Assembly (NCBI GenBank): GCA_964512995.1
Contig: CAZELM010000025.1
Location: forward strand, 5,932 to 69,931
Length of the DNA: 64,000 bases
Source: CAZELM01 sp964512995
Lineage (GTDB): Bacteria; CSSED10-310
Reading direction: 5' to 3'
This document shows positions 18,538-28,344 of this stretch, piece by piece; within the stretch, counting starts at the first letter, position 1, and every line of letters starts with the position of its first letter. Position numbers and translations under genes: made by a program. The notes beneath the pieces were generated by a model. It did no database searches and was not told the origin of the DNA. It was given only the letters and a program-made list of their open reading frames with translations.

Positions 18538-18690
18538 GGCATGGTTCCCTCACCCCGCCGGCCGTGATGGTGAAACCAGGCACGAAACCGGCAATTGACG
18601 CGATCCCCTCACCCCGCCGGCCGTGATCATGGATTGATCCGTACTGTTCCGGCCGTCGACCCTCTCCCGGTCACTGCGTTGGGAGAGGGT
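18538..18690. repeat. Direct repeat copy B with GGGAGAGGG palindrome
   Basis: This is the second copy of the repeat at 18158, offset by 380 bases. It runs into CCCTCTCCCGGTCACTGCGTTGGGAGAGGG, an inverted repeat shared with other intergenic regions of the window. Confidence 0.85.
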
Positions 18691-18842
18691 AAATTGAAAC
18701 CCGGTCCCTGTTGGGGTAGGTTTCAACCTGGCGAATCTGTTATTGATAATCATAACAACCGGTGCAGGTTTGAAACCTACCCTCTGTACTCGTATATTGC
18801 TTCCTGAGGTAAATGGAATCGTCGCTATGGTGAAAGTAAGGT

Positions 18843-19275
18843 CATACCGGTGAGTGTGATGACCGTTCCGGTGAATGTGATGATCGCTCCGGTGAGTGTG
18901 ATGACCGTTCCGGTGAATGTGATGATGGTTCTGGTGAATGTAATGACCGTTCCGGTGAATGTGATGATGGTTCTGGTGAATGTGATGATCGCTCCGGTGA
19001 ATGCGATGACCGTTCCGGTGAATGCGATGACCGCTCCGGTGACTGTGATGGCCGCTCACGGTCGATGTGATGACCGCTCCGGAGAATGTGAGGATCGTTC
19101 CGGTGAATGCGATGAGCGCTTCGGTGAGTGTGATGAGCGCTTCGGTGAATGTGATGATGGTTCTGGTGAGTGTGATGATGGTTCCGGTGAGTGTGATGAT
19201 GGTTCCGGTGAATGGTATGACCATTACTGAGAATGCAATGGCCGTTACAGAGAATGCGGTGGCCGTTTCCGGTGG
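18843..19275. repeat. 21-bp tandem repeat array (about 20 units)
   Basis: About 20 imperfect copies of a 21-bp unit with the core GGTGAATGTGATGACCG occur in direct orientation. Variation is concentrated at a few positions (CCGTTC, TCGCTC or TGGTTC). The unit equals two DNA helical turns. A related array in the opposite orientation lies at 48289-48866. Confidence 0.85.
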
Positions 19276-19495
19276 ACGGGGAATGGATGCGTCCGATCAG
19301 ATCATCAGACAACGCGCAACCATCGCTGCATTGGCATCGACTGTAAGCAATTCATACGACCTCCCTCGCCATTCAGAATGTATTGATTCAGTTATTGCCG
19401 GGAGTTATTTGAAGGAAACACGTGATTGGTCATGGTAATCTGATGATATCTTCAATGTGCATCAATAAAATAAAATCGAAGGTTTTCAGAGTTTC

Positions 19496-19524
19496 TTGAC
19501 AGTGAATCTTCTCTCGCTTAGACT
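19496..19524 (+). promoter_or_regulatory. Putative promoter, distal, beta-helix gene
   Basis: TTGACA at 19496-19501 and TAGACT at 19519-19524 are separated by 17 bp. It would leave a leader of about 270 bases before the GTG at 19799. Confidence 0.35.
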
Positions 19525-19615
19525 AATATTTGCTGAGGATTCCATGAGGTGCTCAACTGCTCAATCAGTGCGAAATCGATCATCTCAGTGTCATAAATAT
19601 TTTTTCTTTTGTCTG

Positions 19616-19644
19616 TTGACAAAAGGATTATTCGGGTTTATCCT
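19616..19644 (+). promoter_or_regulatory. Putative promoter, proximal, beta-helix gene
   Basis: TTGACA at 19616-19621 and TATCCT at 19639-19644 are separated by exactly 17 bp. Transcription would start near 19651, about 150 bases before the gene. Confidence 0.5.
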
Positions 19645-19798
19645 ATTCTGATATTGGCAACGATGTTGGGAGGAACTTCTGCATGGTAAATGAGCGATAT
19701 CAAGTGACTCCAAGGTAAATATGTAAATTGGGTTTTTCATCAAGACTGCCCGGTTGAGCAGGTTGCTCAGCGGGCTCATACGTATAGGAGGAAAAGAC

Positions 19799-22700
19799 GT
19801 GTCAGATTTTTGGCGAAAATATTTGATTGCCATGTTCGTTTTAATCACCGCAGTGAGTCTGACTCCTGCAAACGCGTACGTGAACATTTCAGGAACGATA
19901 TCATCCGATACAACACTGGGAAAAACCTTCCCGGCAGCGGACGGTATCTACATCGTCACCGGTGATGTCACTGTTTCAAACTGTACATTGACCGTTGAGG
20001 CCGGGGTTGTCATCAAGTTCGACAACCTGCGGAGCATGTTTATTGGAACTACAACGACACCGGGTACCCTTCGATGCCAGGGAACCGCAGCCCTTCCGAT
20101 CACCTTCACCTCCAATCAGGTAACACCGACCCGGGGATACTGGTACAACCTGTATTTTCGGTACACCTCGGATGCCAGCGTGCTGGATTACACGACGATT
20201 CAGTATGGTGGTGGCGCTAACAGTTGTATCGTGTATCTGGAAAACTCCAATGCCACATTCAACAACTGCAACATCAACAACAGCAGCACGTACGGCATGA
20301 GTATCACCGGAGACAGTGCCCCGACGCTGACATCGACCACCATCACGACCAACGCATCGTATGGTGTCTACAGCATCAACACATCGTCCCCGACATTCAC
20401 CAGTTGCACCATCAGCAGCAATGGCAGTTACGGTGTGTATGCCTACACGTCCGGAACACCCTCATTCACATCCTGCGCGATCAATTCCAACACCGGGTAC
20501 GGCATCTATGGCTATGATGTCACTTGCCGCCTCTCTGCAACCAACTGCTCGTTCCAGAGCAACACAACGATTCCGTTGCGGATGGGCGCTAACCGGATCG
20601 GTTCCACGTCTGGGAATACGTTTACCAGCAATGGCAGCAACTACATGGAAATCCTGGGTGACACGGTGGCGGTGGATGCAACCTGGCGCAATCAGGGCAT
20701 TCCCTACCGGATCATCGGCGAAGTGTACATCCGTGGGATGAACGGCGTGGACTTCATGACCACGGTCACCGTTTCTCCGGGAACGGTCGTTCAGTTCAAC
20801 GACGGCGTCGGACTGACCATTGGTCATGACACCGATCCGAACAATCCGGGATCATTGGTTGCCAACGCCGCCAGCGCTGATGCGATCATTTTCGAGAATG
20901 CATCCTCGAAGTGGAGCGGTTTCTATTTCTCCAATTACACGCATGATTTCTCGACCATTCTCAACAACTGTATTCTCCGGAACGGTGGCAACGGCCGGCA
21001 CACCATTCACTGCAACTATGCGGATCCGACGATCACGGCTTGCACCATCACATCGACATCCGGAACCAGTTCGAACAGCGGTATTTATATGCTCGGATCC
21101 ACCTCCGCGATGTGGATTTCGAACTGCACAATTTCTCGTTTCGCATCGTATGGAATCTATCCCAATGCCAGCAGCCCGAACATCGTCGACTGCATCATCG
21201 AGAACAACGGCAGTCACGGGATTTACATGTCTGGTGCGTGCACCCCGCTGATTGAGGGCAACACCATCCGTACAAACAGCGGCTATGGCATCTATTGCGC
21301 TGACGCCAGTCAGGGACCCTACATCCAGGACAACATTGTCACTGGTAACACCGCAACGTATACACTGTATATATACGCCCGCTACTGCCCGAGAATTATC
21401 GGCAATACATGGGATAAGGATCTGTATATCGTCGCTGAGACATTGACACTGGATGCCACCTGGGAAGGTCAGGCGAAATCAGGCGGCGGTTGGGTTGGGT
21501 ACTATATGTCCGGTGGTTTCACGGTTTATGCGAAGGACGGTGCGGACCAGGTCACAACGCTGACGCTTCTGGAAGGTGCCATTCTCCGATTCCCAAGCTG
21601 CAACCGGCTGTATATCGGGCATGACTCCGACACCAATTACCCCGGTGGTCTGATCTGCCAGGGAACGGAAACGAATCCGGTTATTTTCACGAGTCAGAGT
21701 ACTCCTGTCGGTGCCGCCCAGTGGCTGGGTATTTACTATGCGCGATACGCCAACTCCGCCAAATGCATCGCAGACTGGACGATCATCGAAGGGGGCTCAC
21801 AATATTGCAGTTATACATACTATTACTCCGTCCACGCCAACTACTGCAGCCCGACCTTCAACAACTGCATCATCCGGTATAACGGCTATTTTGGATTTTA
21901 CGCAGCCAATGCCTCGCCAGTACTCAACCAATGCCAGGTTTATCAGAGCGGCTGGGAGAATATCTACTGGGAAACCTGCAACGGAACCATCACAGACAGT
22001 GTCATTGCGGACAGCGGTGGCGGGTATGATAATATCCAATTAACAGGGCAGTGCAACACAGTGATCACCAACAACATCATTTCCTCTGCCGGTTCCTATG
22101 GGCTCTATTGCAGCGCGACCAATACCTATCCGACCATCACCGGAAACTCCTTTATCGGAAACGCTGACCGGCCGATCTACATCTATGCCCGATGTGTCGA
22201 CAAGATCGGCACCCCATTGAATACCTATCTGTATAATGGGATTGGCGGCGGTCTCGATACGATCTATGTCGTCGGTGATACGATCAGTGTCGATGCGCTC
22301 TGGCTCAATCAATATACCCCGTACTACATTTCCGGCGATGTCAGTGTTATCGGCACGTATGGCACAGACAGCATCACCAAACTGACGATTCAGCCCGGTG
22401 CGGAACTCAAATTTGGTTCTACATGCGGATTCTGGATCGGCACCAACACATCGACCTCTCCGGGTGGTCTGATCGCCGTCGGCACCGCCGATGCCCGGAT
22501 CAAGATGACCGGCTGGTCTGAAAGCGCGGGATATTGGGACGGTGTGTATTACTATCAGTACGGCGGCAGTTCCAACATGGAATACTGTGATGTGTACTAT
22601 GGCGGATACAGCAGCAATGAAAACATCTATGTGTATGCTTGTTCACCCACATTCTCCAACTGCAAGTTCTACTATGGAAGCGGCGGTAACGTATTCGTGA

Positions 22701-25700
22701 CCAACAGCCCGGCAGCCCCGACATTCACCAACTGCGAAATCGCCTACTGCTCTGGTCAGGGTCTCTACAGCCAGACATCCGCCAGCCCGATCCTCACCAA
22801 CTGCTCCTTCCATCACAACACCAGTTACGGTATCTATGTGTATAATGGCGCAACCGTCACGGTGACAGATTCGACGATCGAAGACAACACCAGTTACGGT
22901 CTGTATGCCAATGGAACCGGTGACCGACCGGTGATGACCCGGTGCGCATTCAACCGAAACACCACAGCGTACCCCGTGTATATTGCAGCCCGGTATGTCA
23001 AGGATCTGGTCAACTGCACCTACAGCGGAAATACATATGAATTCATTTATGTGTATGGCGATACGATTCCGTTCGACAGTGTCTGGGAAGCCCGCGATCC
23101 GTATTACATTGCCGGTGATATCACCGTCCTGGGTAATGATGGCCCCGATACCACCACGACACTGACGATCAATGCCGGTGCGCAGCTTCGGTTTGGATCT
23201 ACGTGCGGGTTGTATTTAGGTAATGATAGCACAACGACAGCTCGTGGTGTAGTACGCACCTTAGGCACATCCACATCGCCCGTCGTATTTACCGCCCACA
23301 ATTCTACGTCTCCGGGATATTGGGACGGCGTGTATTTCAGCCGATATTCCGGTGCGAGCCAGTTGGATTATACCAACATTCTGTACGGCGGTTACAGCAG
23401 CTATGAAAACGTCTACATTAATTACAATACCGCGAACGTCTTCAATAATTGCCAGATCAAATACGGCAGCGGACCGAATGTGTATCTCTACAACTATGCC
23501 GGCGGCACGTTCAACAACTGCGAGATCGACAATGCATCCGGCGGCCAGGGATTCCAGATCAACACGCAGTCCACAGCCACGATCAACAACTGCGACATTC
23601 ACCACAACAACAGCTATGGTGTCTATCTCGTGAATACGTCCACGGTCTCCATGCTGAACACCATTGTCCGGAACAACACAAGTTATGGTCTGTACTGCAA
23701 TGCGTCCGCAGATGCGCCGGTCGTCACCGACTGCCAGTTCAACAACAATGCCACGTATCCGATCTTTATTTACGCGTCCAGAGTAAATGGTCTGGTCAGT
23801 GCGACCTTCACCGGAAACACCTATCAGATGATTCAGGTCCGCGGCGACACGATCACCACCGACAGCATCTGGCAGAACCTGGGCATTCCGTATTACATCG
23901 ATTCTACACAGCATGTGTGGGTCCAGGGAACCAACGGAGCCGATGGTGTTACAACCTTGACCATTCAGCCGGGCGCGACACTCAAATTCCAGTCTGTGTA
24001 TCTGTGGATCGGCCATGACACGACATCAACACTCCCGGGCGCTCTGATCGCCAACGGAACAGCCACCCAACCCATCACCTTCACAACCTGGAACGCATCC
24101 CCCGCGCCGGGTCAGTGGTATGGCATCTATTTCGCCAACTACAACCGCGACGATATCACCTCTATGAACAACTGCGTGGTCGAGTATGGCGGTGCATCAT
24201 CTTATGATAACATTCAGTGCAATGCCTCCTCCCCGGTCATCCGGAACTCGATCATCCGCTACGCTCAGGATTACAATGTCCGCGCTGTTTCCGCTGATGC
24301 CAATCCCTCGCTGATCAACTGTGAGATCTACGGCAATTCCACGTCAACCACCGTCGGCGTCTATGCTTCTCCCGGTACGGTTCAGATCACCGGTGGTAAG
24401 ATTTACGGTCACGCCAGTTATGGTGTCTATATTGATGAGACCACATTGGGTGCGCCCGTGACAGTGATCGACGGAACAACGATTGAAAACAACGCGGTCG
24501 GCACATCGGGCGGGTATGGTATTTATATTACCAATGCCAACACCCGGGCCGAGATCGAAAACTGTCTGATCCAGAACAACAATATCCCCACCGCTGGTTA
24601 TGGAATTTACATTACCGGTTCAGCGCTTCCCATTATCGGTGGCGCGGAAGCAGACATGAATTCGTTCAAGGGTCACAGGAGCTATGCGGTGTACAACGCC
24701 ACAACAACCACCTGTATCAATGCTCGGTATAATTACTGGGGCAAATCCGGTGGACCGTTGGATACCAGTTTCTTCCAGGATGCCTGTGTGAACAATGGAA
24801 ACAACAACCAGGGTGCTCAGCGGGTTTCCAATGATGTGGATTATCTCAACTGGATCAATGATGACTTCACCCCGACACCGGCTCCGACCAATACCCCGAC
24901 ACCCGTCCCGACCAACACCCCGATCCCGTGCTTCAATGACGGCGATGTCAACAACGACGGTGTTCTGACAGTGGGCGATGCTCAGTTGGCGTTTATGATC
25001 TCATTGGGATCTTACACTCCGACGATCGAAGAAGAGTGTTCCGCAGATTGCAACGGTCAGGATGGCGTAACAATGGATGACGTCCAGTGCATCTTCATGG
25101 CTTACCTCGGCCAGGATTGCTCCTGTGCAGATCCATTAGCCAAAGGCGCAGCCTACATTCCCCGCAAGCCGGTGGAAGTCCTCAAGACCGAACACCAGAT
25201 CGAACTCTCACAGGTTGCCAGTTCCGAAGACGAACTGATCGCCGATCTGGCTGCCAACAATCTGATCTGGATTGAAGACGTAGCCGCATGTGAAGACGAT
25301 CTCGTTCAGGTCAAGATCCATATCTCCAATCCGGGCAATGCCATCGATGCGTTTGGTTTCGCATTGGAATTCAACCCGGAATCGCTGGAATACGTTGAAA
25401 ACGCCCATCAGGAACTTCAGAAAGACTGGGTCATGTTCGGCTGTAATGAATCCACCCCCGGAGAACTCCGTGTGGCCGGATTCCTGCAACCGACTGATGT
25501 GATCTCCGTCGGCAGCAACTCCGTGCTCGTAACGCTGACCTTCAAAGTGACCTGTGATCCCTGCCATTTTGGACAGACATTCAATCTCAATTTCACCGAT
25601 TTAACGGATGATCTCGTGAATTGGAATGGTCTGGGCGGAACATTTACATTCTGTGATGTGAAGCCAGTGAAGACACAGGGATATCTCGAGGGACGCACGT

Positions 25701-25744
25701 TGTGGGTACCATCAACCGGACGGCAGAATCACTCATTGGAATAA
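19799..25744 (+). CDS. Secreted beta-helix protein with dockerin and cohesin modules
   Basis: A very large secreted protein of about 1981 residues. The start is GTG 19799, eight bases after AGGAGG. A signal peptide (MSDFWRKYLIAMFVLITAVS) comes first. Residues 30 to about 1690 are right-handed parallel beta-helix repeats rich in Asn, Thr, Tyr and Gly (YGIY, NNCTI-like turns). They form six blocks of about 265 residues, each marked by a strand like LTIQPGATLKF followed by LWIGHD and PGGLI. A short TPTPVPTNTP linker leads to a type I dockerin (about 1711-1778) with the calcium-loop motif DVNNDGVLTVGD and a second, less regular loop. A cohesin module (about 1820-1955) ends the protein. Beta-helix proteins often bind or cleave polysaccharides, but no catalytic set is evident. 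It lies 150 bp upstream of a three-cohesin protein and may be its partner. Confidence 0.88.
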   Translation: MSDFWRKYLIAMFVLITAVSLTPANAYVNISGTISSDTTLGKTFPAADGIYIVTGDVTVSNCTLTVEAGVVIKFDNLRSMFIGTTTTPGTLRCQGTAALPITFTSNQVTPTRGYWYNLYFRYTSDASVLDYTTIQYGGGANSCIVYLENSNATFNNCNINNSSTYGMSITGDSAPTLTSTTITTNASYGVYSINTSSPTFTSCTISSNGSYGVYAYTSGTPSFTSCAINSNTGYGIYGYDVTCRLSATNCSFQSNTTIPLRMGANRIGSTSGNTFTSNGSNYMEILGDTVAVDATWRNQGIPYRIIGEVYIRGMNGVDFMTTVTVSPGTVVQFNDGVGLTIGHDTDPNNPGSLVANAASADAIIFENASSKWSGFYFSNYTHDFSTILNNCILRNGGNGRHTIHCNYADPTITACTITSTSGTSSNSGIYMLGSTSAMWISNCTISRFASYGIYPNASSPNIVDCIIENNGSHGIYMSGACTPLIEGNTIRTNSGYGIYCADASQGPYIQDNIVTGNTATYTLYIYARYCPRIIGNTWDKDLYIVAETLTLDATWEGQAKSGGGWVGYYMSGGFTVYAKDGADQVTTLTLLEGAILRFPSCNRLYIGHDSDTNYPGGLICQGTETNPVIFTSQSTPVGAAQWLGIYYARYANSAKCIADWTIIEGGSQYCSYTYYYSVHANYCSPTFNNCIIRYNGYFGFYAANASPVLNQCQVYQSGWENIYWETCNGTITDSVIADSGGGYDNIQLTGQCNTVITNNIISSAGSYGLYCSATNTYPTITGNSFIGNADRPIYIYARCVDKIGTPLNTYLYNGIGGGLDTIYVVGDTISVDALWLNQYTPYYISGDVSVIGTYGTDSITKLTIQPGAELKFGSTCGFWIGTNTSTSPGGLIAVGTADARIKMTGWSESAGYWDGVYYYQYGGSSNMEYCDVYYGGYSSNENIYVYACSPTFSNCKFYYGSGGNVFVTNSPAAPTFTNCEIAYCSGQGLYSQTSASPILTNCSFHHNTSYGIYVYNGATVTVTDSTIEDNTSYGLYANGTGDRPVMTRCAFNRNTTAYPVYIAARYVKDLVNCTYSGNTYEFIYVYGDTIPFDSVWEARDPYYIAGDITVLGNDGPDTTTTLTINAGAQLRFGSTCGLYLGNDSTTTARGVVRTLGTSTSPVVFTAHNSTSPGYWDGVYFSRYSGASQLDYTNILYGGYSSYENVYINYNTANVFNNCQIKYGSGPNVYLYNYAGGTFNNCEIDNASGGQGFQINTQSTATINNCDIHHNNSYGVYLVNTSTVSMLNTIVRNNTSYGLYCNASADAPVVTDCQFNNNATYPIFIYASRVNGLVSATFTGNTYQMIQVRGDTITTDSIWQNLGIPYYIDSTQHVWVQGTNGADGVTTLTIQPGATLKFQSVYLWIGHDTTSTLPGALIANGTATQPITFTTWNASPAPGQWYGIYFANYNRDDITSMNNCVVEYGGASSYDNIQCNASSPVIRNSIIRYAQDYNVRAVSADANPSLINCEIYGNSTSTTVGVYASPGTVQITGGKIYGHASYGVYIDETTLGAPVTVIDGTTIENNAVGTSGGYGIYITNANTRAEIENCLIQNNNIPTAGYGIYITGSALPIIGGAEADMNSFKGHRSYAVYNATTTTCINARYNYWGKSGGPLDTSFFQDACVNNGNNNQGAQRVSNDVDYLNWINDDFTPTPAPTNTPTPVPTNTPIPCFNDGDVNNDGVLTVGDAQLAFMISLGSYTPTIEEECSADCNGQDGVTMDDVQCIFMAYLGQDCSCADPLAKGAAYIPRKPVEVLKTEHQIELSQVASSEDELIADLAANNLIWIEDVAACEDDLVQVKIHISNPGNAIDAFGFALEFNPESLEYVENAHQELQKDWVMFGCNESTPGELRVAGFLQPTDVISVGSNSVLVTLTFKVTCDPCHFGQTFNLNFTDLTDDLVNWNGLGGTFTFCDVKPVKTQGYLEGRTLWVPSTGRQNHSLE

Positions 25745-25811
25745 CGAACTAACAACGGCGATCGGCTTCAAGTCCTGATGATAACCCGAACCTTCAACCG
25801 TTAATGCGAAT

Positions 25812-25836
25812 CGCCCGGCTCGATGAGAGCCGGGCG
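25812..25836 (+). terminator. Hairpin after the beta-helix gene
   Basis: A perfect 10-bp stem CGCCCGGCTC/GAGCCGGGCG with loop GATGA lies between the two cohesin genes. There is no T-tract, so it may be an mRNA-stabilising or attenuating hairpin rather than a full terminator. Confidence 0.5.
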
Positions 25837-25894
25837 GACTCCACGCTTTAAACCCGTTTGTTGAAGCTGAATCGTTGTAGGAAAGGAGTTCAAT

Positions 25895-28228
25895 TTGAAA
25901 AATAAGATGATGAGTTTCCTGGTTAGTTTTGTCATGTGCCTGTCGATTATACTGACGGGTGCGGTGGCGGATGCCTCCAAAGGCCCCCCTCCGGGTTCCA
26001 AAGGTGAAACGATCTGGGTTGAGAATGCCACTGGTTGCGATGGCGATACGATTGTGGTCGATGTCAACCTTGTAACGTACAACACGGATATCGATGCATT
26101 CGGACTCCAACTGAATTACTGCACGGATAAGCTGACATTTGTCAGTTGCGAAGCCGGTGATCTGGATCCGTCCTGGATCCTGTTCGGCTGCAATGAATCG
26201 TCGCCTGGCGTCGTGATGGCGTCGGGATTTGCCTACCCGGAAAATATTCCGATGGGAAGCATGGGAAGCCTGATCTCTCTGACATTCGAGGTCAACTGTC
26301 CGGGATGCGTCAGTGGGGATGAATGCCTGATGACACTGAGCGATCTCACCGATGATATCGAAGACTGGACTGCGATCGACGGCACCTTCACCTATCAGTG
26401 CGCACCGACACCCACGCCGACCCCATCCACCACGGATCTGATTGCCATTTCGGAATTTTCCGGTTGCTCGGGAGATACGATTCAGGTCGATGTGACGCTC
26501 TCCAATCCGGAGACGGAAGTGGATGCATTTGGATTTTATGTGGATTTTGATGCGACGGCGCTGAGTTTCGTCAGTTGTGTTGCCGGCGAGCTGGATCCGG
26601 AATGGATTCTTTTTGGCTGCCACGAAGCGCTTCCGGGTCAGGTCCGGGTATCCGGATTTTCCTATCCGGATAACATTCCGGTCGACAGCACGGGAAGCAT
26701 TGCGACATTGACATTCGACGTGATCTGCTCGACGCCCAATGGAGATACCTCTCCGATCCGGATCCATCACCTGACTGACGACATGGCGGGATGGGGTATC
26801 GACAGCGGGACATTCACCTGCACGTGTGCGCCAACCGCCACTCCGACACCTGTGACGACCGATGAAGTGTTTATCACGGATGTACAGGGATGTGTGGGTG
26901 AGATCATTCAGGTGCCGGTCATGATCAACAATCTGGAAACAGGTGTTGACGTGTTTGGTTTTACACTGACCTATGATCCCGAGATGCTCCAGTATGATGG
27001 ATGTGTGCAGGGTGATCTGGATCCGCCATGGATTATGTTCGATTGTTCGGAAGTGACACTCGGTGAGTTGCGAGCGGCAGCATTTGCGTATCCCGATGAA
27101 ATTCCGGCTCAGAGCTATGGCAGTCTGGCCGTATTCACGTTTACGGTTCTGTGCCCGACCTGTGCGAATGGGGAAGAATCCGCATTGGATCTGACGGTTA
27201 CCGATGATCTTCTGGGATGGCGGGTTGATGACGGCATCTTCGCCTATGTGTGTGGAACCGCCACACCGACGCCGACGCCGACCGAAACACCGACGCCGAC
27301 GCCAACCCCGACCAACACCCCGACAGATACCCCCACTCAAACCCCGACGAATACACCGACTCAGACCCCGACTCAGACCCCGACGAACACCCCCACCCTG
27401 ACGCCGACACTGACACCCACTCCAACGAATACGCCCACCCTGACGCCGACGCTGACACCGACATTGACACCGACACCAACAAATACGCCGACATTGACAC
27501 CGACGCCGACCCCGACGAATACACCCACTCAAACCCCGACGAATACGCCGACTCAAACCCCGACCTTGACACCGACGCCGACGAACACGCCGACTCAAAC
27601 CCCGACTCTGACACCCACACTCACACCTACTCCAACGAATACACCTCCAGGACCCACCAGCACACCAACGAATACGCCTACCGATACGCCATTACCCACA
27701 GATACACCCACACCGATTCCAACCAATACACCAACTCCAGAACCCACCGACACTCCGATCCCGACGAACACCCCTGTTCCGACGAACACACCGGGCGGAC
27801 CGACGGATACACCTGTTCCGACGAACACACCGGGCGGACCGACGGATACGCCTGTTCCGACGAACACACCGGGCGGACCGACGGATACGCCTGTTCCGAC
27901 GAACACACCGGGCGGACCGACAGATACACCTGTGCCGACGAACACACCGGGCGGACCGACAGATACGCCCACACCCATTCCGACGAACACACCGACCCCA
28001 ACCCCGACTCAGGGTGCATGCCTCCATACCGGTGATGTTTCCGGCGATGGTATGATCTCCGCCGGTGACGCTCAGACGGCATTCTATATCGCTCTGGGAA
28101 CATTCACTCCGACGCAGGATGAATATTGTGCTGCGGATTGTAACGGTGACACGCTTGTTTCGGCCGGAGACGCTCAGGGAATCTTCTATGCCGCTCTCGG
28201 TATTGGAACCTGCGTCGATCCGCTCTGA
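25895..28228 (+). CDS. Secreted scaffoldin-like protein: three cohesins, Thr-Pro linker, dockerin
   Basis: The 777-residue product starts at TTG 25895, six bases after AGGAG, with a signal peptide (MKNKMMSFLVSFVMCLSIIL). Three cohesin modules lie near residues 38-169, 181-310 and 322-453. They share the patterns DAFGF/DVFGF, W-I-L/M-F, YP-(E/D)-(N/E)-IP and LTDD. A Thr-Pro linker of about 250 residues follows, ending with five or six copies of a 13-residue unit around TPGGPTDTPVPTN. A type I dockerin (about 709-777) closes the protein, with two calcium loops DVSGDGMISAGD and DCNGDTLVSAGD. Cohesins bind dockerins through calcium-dependent contacts, so this protein could hold up to three dockerin proteins and dock to another cohesin. 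No glycoside hydrolase is nearby. The cohesin modules also resemble the C-terminal cohesin of the upstream gene. Confidence 0.9.
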   Translation: MKNKMMSFLVSFVMCLSIILTGAVADASKGPPPGSKGETIWVENATGCDGDTIVVDVNLVTYNTDIDAFGLQLNYCTDKLTFVSCEAGDLDPSWILFGCNESSPGVVMASGFAYPENIPMGSMGSLISLTFEVNCPGCVSGDECLMTLSDLTDDIEDWTAIDGTFTYQCAPTPTPTPSTTDLIAISEFSGCSGDTIQVDVTLSNPETEVDAFGFYVDFDATALSFVSCVAGELDPEWILFGCHEALPGQVRVSGFSYPDNIPVDSTGSIATLTFDVICSTPNGDTSPIRIHHLTDDMAGWGIDSGTFTCTCAPTATPTPVTTDEVFITDVQGCVGEIIQVPVMINNLETGVDVFGFTLTYDPEMLQYDGCVQGDLDPPWIMFDCSEVTLGELRAAAFAYPDEIPAQSYGSLAVFTFTVLCPTCANGEESALDLTVTDDLLGWRVDDGIFAYVCGTATPTPTPTETPTPTPTPTNTPTDTPTQTPTNTPTQTPTQTPTNTPTLTPTLTPTPTNTPTLTPTLTPTLTPTPTNTPTLTPTPTPTNTPTQTPTNTPTQTPTLTPTPTNTPTQTPTLTPTLTPTPTNTPPGPTSTPTNTPTDTPLPTDTPTPIPTNTPTPEPTDTPIPTNTPVPTNTPGGPTDTPVPTNTPGGPTDTPVPTNTPGGPTDTPVPTNTPGGPTDTPVPTNTPGGPTDTPTPIPTNTPTPTPTQGACLHTGDVSGDGMISAGDAQTAFYIALGTFTPTQDEYCAADCNGDTLVSAGDAQGIFYAALGIGTCVDPL
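27268..28014 (+). repeat. Thr-Pro linker repeats, including 39-bp tandem units
   Basis: In-frame ACNCCGAC-type microsatellite codes the linker. Between about 27766 and 27990 a 39-bp unit (GACGAACACACCGGGCGGAC plus following bases) is repeated five to six times nearly without change, suggesting recent expansion. Confidence 0.85.
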
Positions 28229-28315
28229 TTTTGATGGAATCCCTAATCCCGGGTCATGAGCTGAGATGACGCATTGAACATCCGGACCATACCGGGGATT
28301 ATCAGAAAATACCAA

Positions 28316-28341
28316 CCCCTCCCATTGTGGAGGGGTTTTTT
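28316..28341 (+). terminator. Rho-independent terminator after scaffoldin-like gene
   Basis: Stem CCCCTCC/GGAGGGG with loop CATTGT is followed by six T. It lies about 90 bp after the stop codon. Confidence 0.9.
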
Positions 28342-28344
28342 ATG

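Larger units (their letters stand above)
17963..19495. other. Repeat-rich non-coding region
   Basis: No supported gene. It holds the 130-bp direct repeats (18158, 18538). It also holds a 60-bp stretch at 18399-18460 that recurs at 28371-28435, and paired GGTTTCAACCTGGCGAATC and CAGGTTTGAAACC segments at 18090-18150 and 18718-18775. The 21-bp tandem array follows at 18843-19275. Frames open on both strands across the array result from its period being divisible by three. Confidence 0.75.

Noticed and set aside
18843..19275. CRISPR array
   Set aside because: There are no spacers: the 21-bp units are directly adjacent and there is no cas gene in the window.
18850..19438. Open frames on both strands across the 21-bp array
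   Set aside because: The repeat period is a multiple of three, so frames stay open by chance. The peptides are simple 7-residue repeats with no start site or family.
25733..27598. Long open frame on the minus strand (about 620 codons) across the cohesin gene
   Set aside because: The opposite strand encodes a clear signal peptide, three cohesins and a dockerin. The minus frame is open mainly because the Thr-Pro linker is repetitive, and it gives an Arg/Gly/Cys-rich product with no domain.
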